Origin: Phocaeicola_A sp045647865 | GTDB taxonomy: Bacteria; Bacteroidota; Bacteroidia; Bacteroidales; Bacteroidaceae | DNA: 64,000 nucleotides | Direction of reading: 5' to 3' | Assembly (NCBI GenBank): GCA_045647865.1 | Contig: JAZRMW010000007.1 | Coordinates: 1 to 64,000 of the forward strand | In this document: one piece after another, positions 58,171 through 64,000 of the stretch | Layout of the letters: every line of letters begins with the position of its first letter | How positions within the stretch are numbered: position 1 is the first letter of the stretch | Notes under the pieces: model-generated | Told to the model about the DNA's origin: nothing | What the model saw: the letters and a program-made list of their open reading frames with translations, nothing else | The model's database searches: none | Program-made: the position numbers and the translations under genes

Positions 58171-59757
58171 ATGATTCAGGAATACCAACTTCGCCTGCTT
58201 CCGCAACAAGCGGCAAACGAACAGGCCATCATGCAATACATTGCCCGTGAGAAGGGACTGGACGCACGCACCATCAAAGGTGTGAGAGTGTTGAAGCGCG
58301 GCATTGATGCCCGCCAACGCACGATTTATGTGAACGTAAGCGTAAGGGTCTTCATCAACGAAATGCCTCCAAAGGATGAATTCACGCGTATTGATTATCC
58401 CAACGTAGAGGGACGGCCTCAAGTCGTTGTCGTCGGAGCAGGCCCCGGCGGATTGTTTGCCGCACTCCGTCTGATAGAATTGGGCCTCCGCCCTGTAGTC
58501 GTGGAGCGGGGAAAGGACGTACACACCCGACGGACCGACATTGCCCGTATCTCGCGCGAACACAAGGTGGATGCCGAGTCGAACTATAGTTTTGGTGAAG
58601 GTGGGGCAGGAGCCTACTCCGACGGCAAGCTCTTCACCCGTAGCAAGAAGCGCGGAAATGTCGATAAGATTCTGAATGTCTTCTGCCAACATGGGGCAAG
58701 CACCTCCATCCTGTCTGACGTACATCCACACATAGGCACGGACAAACTTCCGAAGGTAATCGAAAACATGCGCAACACCATCATCCGATGCGGAGGCGAG
58801 GTGCACTTCGAAACCCGCATGGATGCACTCATCATCGGACAGGACGAGGTTAAGGGCATCATCACCCACCCCGGACGCGAGTTCATGGGCCCCGTCATCT
58901 TGGCCACGGGACATTCGGCCCGCGATGTCTTCCGTTGGTTACACGCCCATGGGGTGACCCTCGAAGCCAAAGGGCTGGCCGTGGGTGTACGTCTGGAGCA
59001 CGAAGCGCACCTCATCGACCAAATCCGCTATCATAACAAGAACGGACGTGGCAAATACCTCCCCGCGGCCGAATATAGTTTTGTGGCTCAAGCGGGCGGT
59101 AGGGGAGTATATAGCTTCTGCATGTGCCCCGGTGGATTTGTAGTGCCTGCCGCTACAGGCCCCGAACAGGTGGTGGTCAACGGCATGTCGCCCAGCAATC
59201 GTGGCGGACGCTGGAGCAATTCGGGCATGGTGGTCGAGATTCATCCCGAGGACGTGGTTCGGGAAAACCTGCTCCCCGAAGGTGCTCCTACGGATGACGC
59301 CTTAGTGATGATGTATTTCCAAGAAAAGATGGAGCGCGAATGTTGGTTGGCCGGAGGCATGAAGCAGACGGCACCCGCCCAACGAATGGTGGACTTTACG
59401 CGTCGCAAACTGAGCTACGAGCTTCCTGCCACATCCTATTCCCCTGGGGTTGTCTCTTCGCCCCTACACTTCTGGATGCCCAAGTTCATCACCGAACGTC
59501 TGGCGCAAGGCTTCACGCAATTCGACCGTATCTCCCGTGGATTCCTCACGAACGATGCACTGATGATAGGTGTAGAGACACGAACATCTTCCCCCGTACG
59601 CATCCTCCGCGATCGCGAAACCCTGCAACACGTGAAAATCAGGGGGCTTTTCCCCTGTGGCGAGGGAGCAGGCTATGCCGGTGGCATCGTCTCGGCCGGC
59701 ATGGACGGTGAGCGTTGTGCCGAAGCGGTTGCACTCCTTTTAAAAAGCTACGAGTGA
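58171..59757 (+). CDS. FAD-dependent oxidoreductase (COG2509 type)
   Basis: The protein has 528 residues from ATG 58171; a -7-like TAACTTTG at 58119-58126 places transcription just upstream. An N-terminal domain (about 1-80) precedes the dinucleotide motif VVVVGAGPGGLFAALRL (85-101) and the conserved NYSFGEGGAGAYSDGKLFTR. GLFPCGEGAGYAGGIVSAGM near the C-terminus closes the FAD site. It is a soluble flavoprotein found in most Bacteroidetes; substrate unknown. Its last codons (SYE-stop) are encoded by an inverted-repeat arm shared with the spacer. Confidence 0.9.
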   Translation: MIQEYQLRLLPQQAANEQAIMQYIAREKGLDARTIKGVRVLKRGIDARQRTIYVNVSVRVFINEMPPKDEFTRIDYPNVEGRPQVVVVGAGPGGLFAALRLIELGLRPVVVERGKDVHTRRTDIARISREHKVDAESNYSFGEGGAGAYSDGKLFTRSKKRGNVDKILNVFCQHGASTSILSDVHPHIGTDKLPKVIENMRNTIIRCGGEVHFETRMDALIIGQDEVKGIITHPGREFMGPVILATGHSARDVFRWLHAHGVTLEAKGLAVGVRLEHEAHLIDQIRYHNKNGRGKYLPAAEYSFVAQAGGRGVYSFCMCPGGFVVPAATGPEQVVVNGMSPSNRGGRWSNSGMVVEIHPEDVVRENLLPEGAPTDDALVMMYFQEKMERECWLAGGMKQTAPAQRMVDFTRRKLSYELPATSYSPGVVSSPLHFWMPKFITERLAQGFTQFDRISRGFLTNDALMIGVETRTSSPVRILRDRETLQHVKIRGLFPCGEGAGYAGGIVSAGMDGERCAEAVALLLKSYE

Positions 59758-59785
59758 ATCAGCCATGGCTCATCACTCGTAGCTT
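59745..59785. repeat. Inverted GCTACGAG word pair overlapping a stop codon
   Basis: AAGCTACGAGTGA (59745-59757, including the TGA stop of the oxidoreductase) is the perfect complement of TCACTCGTAGCTT (59773-59785); the loop is 15 nt. It lies between two convergent genes and probably terminates both, although no long T-run follows. Confidence 0.8.
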
Positions 59786-59789
59786 GTAG

Positions 59790-61079
59790 CTATGCGTCTG
59801 CCTTATCAGCATTCACAGGTTTCTTCCCACCCTTAGAGCGACGGTTGTTCCTGTTCTTTCCACCTCGTTTTTTACCCTTTGACTTACCACCCCGGCCACG
59901 GAAACCGCGCCCGCGGTCCTTCTTCTGAGGCTTATATTCGGGAGCTTCACCCAGTGCTTCGGGTACAGGAAGTTTTTCAACCTCCTTCTCGATGAACTCT
60001 TCGATAGAGTGGAAACGTGTCTGGTCCTTCGGTCCGACGAACGTAACGGCACGTCCCTCATTGCCAGCACGGGCGGTACGTCCGATCCGGTGCACATAGT
60101 CTTCGGCATCGTGGGGCACATCAAAGTTGATGACAAGGGTGATGTCATCGATATCTATACCGCGCGATACAATATCGGTGGCAACGAGAATGTCAATGCG
60201 ATTGTTCTTGAACTCGTGCATCACCGCATCACGCTGAGGTTGGTCAAGGTCGCTATGCATTTCACCGACATTGAGTTTCATTCGCATGAGTGCCTGGGTG
60301 ACCTCCTTCACCTTCAGTTTTGAGGAGGCGAAAATGATGACACGCTTGGCAGGCTCGGCGGCAAACATGTGTTGGATGATACCCAGCTTCTGAGGTTCAG
60401 TGCAAACGTAGGCAGCTTGCTGGATTTTATCAGCCGGTTTGCTGACGGCAAGTTTCACTTCAACGGGATTCTTGAGAATGGTGCGGGCCAACTGGCGAAT
60501 CTTCTCGGGCATGGTGGCACTGAACATAATGGTTTGCCTTGTTTCAGGAAGAAGTTTGGCAATCTGCATAATGTCATCGGAGAAACCCATATCGAGCATA
60601 CGGTCGGCCTCGTCGAGAATAAAGAAACTGACACGCGACAGGTCAACGTATCCCATATTGATATGAGCTAACAAACGTCCGGGAGTAGCAATGACCACAT
60701 CGGCTCCAAGGGTAAGCCCCTTCTGCTCTTGAGCAAAACGGATACCGTCATTCCCTCCATAAATGGCCACGCTACTGCTATTTGTAAAATAACTGAAGGC
60801 TTCCATCTGCTGGTCGATCTGCTGAGCCAGTTCGCGAGTGGGAGACATGATGATGCAATTGATGGCATCATGAGGATAACCTCCCTTGCTGAGTTGGTTA
60901 AGCACAGGAAGGAGGAAAGCTGCGGTCTTCCCGGTGCCTGTCTGTGCCACACCAATGAGGTCGTGGCCTTCGAGCAGGGGAGGGATAGTATGTTCTTGTA
61001 CTGGCGTGCACTCTTCAAAATTCATTGCATCGAGCGCATCAAGTATGCAATCTTCTAAATCAAGTTCGTCAAAATACAT
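59790..61079 (-). CDS. DEAD-box ATP-dependent RNA helicase
   Basis: The protein has 429 residues from the start at 61079 (MYFDELDLEDCILDAL). All helicase motifs are seen: AQTGTGKT (I), PTRELAQQ (Ia), LDEADRMLDMGF (II), FSATMP (III), VATDIVSRGIDI (V) and HRIGRTARAG (VI). The tail (about 380-429) is rich in Gly, Arg and Lys (RGFRGRGGKSKGKKRGGK), an RNA-binding extension. It remodels RNA in ribosome assembly or cold adaptation. It follows serB by 44 bp on the same strand. Confidence 0.96.
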   Translation of the reverse strand: MYFDELDLEDCILDALDAMNFEECTPVQEHTIPPLLEGHDLIGVAQTGTGKTAAFLLPVLNQLSKGGYPHDAINCIIMSPTRELAQQIDQQMEAFSYFTNSSSVAIYGGNDGIRFAQEQKGLTLGADVVIATPGRLLAHINMGYVDLSRVSFFILDEADRMLDMGFSDDIMQIAKLLPETRQTIMFSATMPEKIRQLARTILKNPVEVKLAVSKPADKIQQAAYVCTEPQKLGIIQHMFAAEPAKRVIIFASSKLKVKEVTQALMRMKLNVGEMHSDLDQPQRDAVMHEFKNNRIDILVATDIVSRGIDIDDITLVINFDVPHDAEDYVHRIGRTARAGNEGRAVTFVGPKDQTRFHSIEEFIEKEVEKLPVPEALGEAPEYKPQKKDRGRGFRGRGGKSKGKKRGGKNRNNRRSKGGKKPVNADKADA

Positions 61080-61123
61080 TCTAACAATTATGAATGGTGA
61101 ATGATGAGTTATGAATGATGTCG

Positions 61124-62350
61124 TCACACATCAAGATAAGAATCCTTGAATCCGAGGAAATAAAGGACACCGTCAAGCCCGATAGTATTGATACTCTGGC
61201 GGGCATTAGCCACAACCTTGGGCTTGGCATGGAAAGCAATACCCAGTCCTGCGAGAGAAAGCATAGGAAGGTCATTGGCTCCATCGCCCACGGCTATCGT
61301 CTGGGCAATATCCACTTTCTCCACTTGGGCAATCAGGCGGAGGAGTTCTGCTTTGCGTTTTCCGTCCACCACATCGCCAATATAGCGGCCGGTGAGTTTT
61401 CCGTCTTCATCGACTTCCAGTTCGTTGGCATAAACGTAGTCAATGCCATATTTGTCCTTCAGATAATTTCCGAAATAGGTGAATCCTCCGGAAAGGATTG
61501 CAATCTTATAACCATAGCGTTTGAGCACGTACATAAGACGATCAACTCCTTCGGTAATGGGAAGATTCTCGGCTATTTCGCGCATGACGCTGACATCCAA
61601 TCCCTTGAGAAGCGCAACACGACGGGTAAAGCTTTCGATAAAATCAATCTCGCCCCGCATGGCACTCTCGGTAATCGCACGCACTTCGGCACCGACACCT
61701 GCACGGTCTGCCAACTCGTCGATAACCTCCGTTTCAATCAGCGTCGAATCCATATCAAAGCAAATGAGGCGACGCATGCGACGGTACATGTTATCCTGCT
61801 GAAGAGAAAAATCCATCTCCAACTCCTTGGAAAGTTTCATCAGTTGGCGTTGCATATCCTCCTTATCGCGCGGAGTACCACGCACACTGAACTCAATACA
61901 AGCACGGACATTCGACTTCTGTTCATCCAAAGGAATACGGCCTGTAAGACGCTTGATTGCATCAATGTTCAACCCCTGTTCGGCAATGATACCCGATACA
62001 GCGGCAATCTGTCTGGCAGAAAGCTTACGTCCGAGCAACGTAAGGATATAGCGGTGTTTACCCTGCATACTTACCCAATTCTCATACTCTTCGACAGATA
62101 TAGGATAAAATCGGATATCAACTCCCAACTCAGAAGCATTGAACAACAATTCTTTCATAATAAAACCCGAATCGCGTTCTTCCGCCTTGAAAAGGATTCC
62201 TAAAGAGAGGGTACTATGAATATCAGCTTGTCCGATATCAAGAATAGTAGCATCGTACTTGGATAAAACATTCGTAAAAGAAGCCGTTAATCCTGGACGG
62301 TCGAGACCTGTTATACGAATAAGGATAAGTTCGGTATCTTCACTCTTCAT
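61124..62350 (-). CDS. serB: Phosphoserine phosphatase with N-terminal ACT domains
   Basis: The protein has 408 residues if it starts at 62350 (MKSEDTELILIRITGLDRPG); a start at 62377 is possible. The N-terminal ~190 residues form ACT-type regulatory domains. The HAD phosphatase part has CFDMDSTLIETEVIDELADR (nucleophile Asp199, Asp201), AILSGGFTYF and VGDGANDLPML. It performs the last step of serine synthesis. The leader (62351-62477) contains two alternative inverted pairs. It is followed by the DEAD-box helicase. Confidence 0.93.
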   Translation of the reverse strand: MKSEDTELILIRITGLDRPGLTASFTNVLSKYDATILDIGQADIHSTLSLGILFKAEERDSGFIMKELLFNASELGVDIRFYPISVEEYENWVSMQGKHRYILTLLGRKLSARQIAAVSGIIAEQGLNIDAIKRLTGRIPLDEQKSNVRACIEFSVRGTPRDKEDMQRQLMKLSKELEMDFSLQQDNMYRRMRRLICFDMDSTLIETEVIDELADRAGVGAEVRAITESAMRGEIDFIESFTRRVALLKGLDVSVMREIAENLPITEGVDRLMYVLKRYGYKIAILSGGFTYFGNYLKDKYGIDYVYANELEVDEDGKLTGRYIGDVVDGKRKAELLRLIAQVEKVDIAQTIAVGDGANDLPMLSLAGLGIAFHAKPKVVANARQSINTIGLDGVLYFLGFKDSYLDV

Positions 62351-62711
62351 TTCTACAATTCCTTTTTTAATATTCATTCTTAAACTATGTAAGACTCCTT
62401 TTTTATTCAAGTTTCGCAAGCTCAACTTTTTGGAGTTAAAGGATAAGTTTCGACTTGCGAAAGTTGAGTTTTTTATTTATCTGCAAAATTAGTGAATAAA
62501 GATAGAAAAATAGGTGTCAAGTGCCAAAAAATGGCCAAAAACATGTTGTAAAACATAAAAATCCGCATTTTTTCATGGTCAGTTGCTTAGAAAACCGTAC
62601 CTTTGCAGCGGATTTAATAGAAGGAGATACGGACCTTCTTGAAGATATCCAAGCAAAAACGGTTCTTCTGCAAGCGGCAGATGACCATAGTATGAACCAA
62701 AATAAGATTAC
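62351..62711. other. Divergent spacer between serB and the thioredoxin-fold gene
   Basis: The spacer holds the serB leader elements TTTCGCAAG (62412-62420), CTCAACTTT (62421-62429), CTTGCGAAA (62454-62462) and AAAGTTGAG (62460-62468). A minus-strand -7-like TAATTTTG is at 62484-62491. A plus-strand TACCTTTG (62598-62605) precedes the thioredoxin-fold gene by about 107 bp. No other gene is supported. Confidence 0.5.
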
Positions 62712-63221
62712 ATGAGACATGTAAAGTGGAGTTTTGTTGTCCTTTTCATTTCTTTGGTATCCTTTGTGGACAAGGACAACATCTTCAGCGGACACGATGT
62801 GGGAGACAAAGCTCCCCAATTCACATTGCCCGCAACAAAAGAGGGAGAGCAGCCCCTCAGCCTTAGAACATTGAAAGGCAACTATGTGCTGCTGAGTTTT
62901 TGGGCAAGCTATGATGCAAATTCACGCATGCAAAACGTATTACTGAGTAATGCTGTAGCACAAATGCCCGAAGAAGTAAAGATGGTTTCAGTGTCGTTTG
63001 ACCAACACCAATCGGTATTCAATGAAACCATTAAAAAAGACAAGATTGAACCTGCGTTCAGTTTCGTAGAGCTGGCGGGAGAGAAATCACCTCTATACAA
63101 GCAATTCCGCTTGAAAAGAGGATTTAAGAACTACCTGCTGAATCCCCAAGGCATAATCATAGCCAAGGATGTAAAAGCCGAAGAAATTGCCGCATACGTA
63201 AAAAAAGAGGCTGAGAGTTGA
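62712..63221 (+). CDS. Exported thioredoxin-fold (TlpA/AhpC-like) protein without CXXC
   Basis: The protein has 169 residues. A signal or anchor (about 4-19, hydrophobic) is followed by VGDKAPQFTLPATKEGEQPL, the AhpC-TSA/TlpA start, and LLSFWASYDANSRMQN. In redox-active relatives this position reads FWAxWCxxC; here Tyr-Asp-Ala-Asn replaces the Cys pair, so it cannot act as a thiol oxidoreductase. The rest of the fold is intact (KGNYVLLSFW, NYLLNPQGIIIAKDVKAEEI). It may bind rather than reduce a partner. The gene ends inside its own terminator. Confidence 0.85.
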   Translation: MRHVKWSFVVLFISLVSFVDKDNIFSGHDVGDKAPQFTLPATKEGEQPLSLRTLKGNYVLLSFWASYDANSRMQNVLLSNAVAQMPEEVKMVSVSFDQHQSVFNETIKKDKIEPAFSFVELAGEKSPLYKQFRLKRGFKNYLLNPQGIIIAKDVKAEEIAAYVKKEAES

Positions 63222-63245
63222 TTCAACACTTTCAGCCTTTTTTTA
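63208..63245 (+). terminator. Terminator overlapping the end of the thioredoxin-fold gene
   Basis: An 11-bp stem AGGCTGAGAGT/ACTTTCAGCCT with one G-T pair (63208-63218 with 63228-63238) is followed by TTTTTTA. The stop codon (63219-63221) lies in the loop. Confidence 0.85.
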
Positions 63246-63288
63246 TTGATTAAATAAATCCTACACGCCCAATCTCAATATTCATCTT

Positions 63289-64000
63289 CTATTTGGGAGC
63301 CTTTATATAAAGATAAACGGCAATGATAGCATAAAGTATATTAGGAATCCACACTGCTACTATTGGTGGTGTATTGCCATTGATAGCAAATGTTGCAGAA
63401 ACCGTTTGAAATAAGATATAAGACGCACTCAAGCCAAGACCAACACCAAGATTTAGGCCCATACCTCCTTTTGTCTTCTTGCACGAGAGAGTAAGACCAA
63501 TAGTCGTAAGGATAAAAGCGGCAAAGGCCATGGCTATACGCTTGTGGTATTCAATCTCGAACTCTTTGACATTGGCAATACCACGCGCTTTCTGCTTAGC
63601 TATATATGCGCTCAATTCAGGACTTGTCATGGTCTCCTGCTGATTTTTCATTATCAGGAAGTCTGCAGGCTCCATGGCAATAATGGTATCCATAGACTTT
63701 CCACTTGTGATTACCTCTCGTTGACCTTCCAGGTTACGAATCATGTAATCCTTCAATTTCCATTTATTTATAGCTCCACCAATGGTGTCGTATGTAATAG
63801 AACGCGCAGTGAGATGGGATACAAGTTTTTTGTCCTCAAATTTGTCAAGCGAGAAGCGATAACCGGTCTTATTGAAATCCTCATACCGTTCTATATAAGC
63901 AATCACATTGGGTTCCACGGCCATCTGTACATTGCGGGCATAATCCACTTTCTTTTTCTTTCGGTATTGATCTTCGAACTCCAACCGTTCAAGACTTCCG
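63289..64000 (-). CDS. LptF/LptG-family permease, C-terminal part (partial at window end)
   Basis: The frame remains open to the window edge, so the start is missing; about 237 residues are seen. A periplasmic jelly-roll part (AVEPNVIAYIERYEDFNKTG, ITSGKSMDTIIAMEPADF) is followed by EIEYHKRIAMAFAAFILTTI. Three membrane helices follow, including GGMGLNLGVGLGLSASYILF, the typical LptF/G C-terminal half. This permease family extracts lipopolysaccharide from the inner membrane for transport to the outer membrane. Which paralogue (F or G) cannot be told from this part. Confidence 0.9.
   Translation of the reverse strand, partial: GSLERLEFEDQYRKKKKVDYARNVQMAVEPNVIAYIERYEDFNKTGYRFSLDKFEDKKLVSHLTARSITYDTIGGAINKWKLKDYMIRNLEGQREVITSGKSMDTIIAMEPADFLIMKNQQETMTSPELSAYIAKQKARGIANVKEFEIEYHKRIAMAFAAFILTTIGLTLSCKKTKGGMGLNLGVGLGLSASYILFQTVSATFAINGNTPPIVAVWIPNILYAIIAVYLYIKAPK

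Noticed and set aside
61115..62203. 362-residue open frame on the plus strand
   Set aside because: It is antisense to serB, which has full catalytic motifs; the plus frame shows none.

Overview
This window is an ordinary chromosomal segment of a Bacteroidales bacterium (Bacteroides/Phocaeicola/Prevotella type). The evidence is threefold. Promoters follow the Bacteroidetes pattern TTTG-N19/20-TAnnTTTG; eight copies with good spacing are listed, three of them in front of tRNA genes. Shine-Dalgarno sequences are mostly absent. Lineage-typical families are present: smalltalk, NigD-like, DUF4919, BACON, C10 peptidase, DMP19, DUF4286 and a MetH without a reactivation domain. Start codons were reset downstream wherever the longest reading frame began upstream of a clear -7 box or lipoprotein signal.

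Layout. 1-4.6 kb: smalltalk microprotein, a lipoprotein, the NifU-like/GGGtGRT pair and a DMP19 protein. 4.7-9.9 kb: NigD-like lipoprotein, Yip1 membrane protein, smpB and metH in a row, then a convergent NUDIX gene overlapping the end of metH. 10-15.1 kb: queA, a sugar nucleotidyltransferase, ettA and a small membrane-protein pair. 15.3-23.2 kb: SPOR lipoprotein, a probably frameshifted membrane gene, ruvX, def, a TPR protein and the conserved thrS-infC-rpmI-rplT block. 23.4-31.4 kb: tRNA-Gly, mltG, NlpE-like lipoprotein, GH51 arabinofuranosidase, tRNA-Thr, Hsp20, an AlaX-like editing protein, DUF4919 lipoprotein, an orphan HpaII-family nuclease and a YqeY-like protein. 31.5-43.2 kb: DMT transporter, a 22-23 bp phased repeat array, cytoplasmic GH13, fabD, a REC-histidine kinase, an ATP-grasp-like protein, an AAA ATPase and nifJ. 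43.4-55.3 kb: a decayed IS982 copy, a YtxH protein and a glycan/protein-degrading block (GH2 with LamG insert, BACON lipoprotein, C10 peptidase, GH35, GH16). 55.3-64 kb: a tightly overlapping DUF4286-ruvC-ABC operon, tRNA-Ala, an FAD oxidoreductase, a DEAD-box helicase, serB, a thioredoxin-fold protein lacking CXXC and the 3' part of an LptF/G permease.

Functionally the window mixes translation and tRNA maintenance (SmpB, QueA, EttA, PDF, ThrS, IF3, L35, L20, AlaX, three tRNAs), envelope genes, anaerobic pyruvate metabolism and secreted degradation enzymes. There is no SusC/SusD pair, so the glycosidases do not form a canonical polysaccharide utilization locus.

The most unusual feature is in the intergenic DNA. 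At more than a dozen gene ends there are tracts of short repeated words (CTCCTGAA, GCTACGAG, ACGGATTAC, GGAGATAAA and others). At six loci two complementary tracts face each other and form long imperfect hairpins. Two loci also share a 31-nt core that is not part of the word repeat. A separate ~200-bp array at 32.61-32.80 kb carries GTTYCC boxes spaced exactly 22-23 bp apart. These elements are the best candidates for something undescribed. Other items worth a look are the HpaII-family nuclease with no methyltransferase, the C10 peptidase/BACON lipoprotein pair, the NifU-like/GGGtGRT pair, and several family members missing their hallmark residues.
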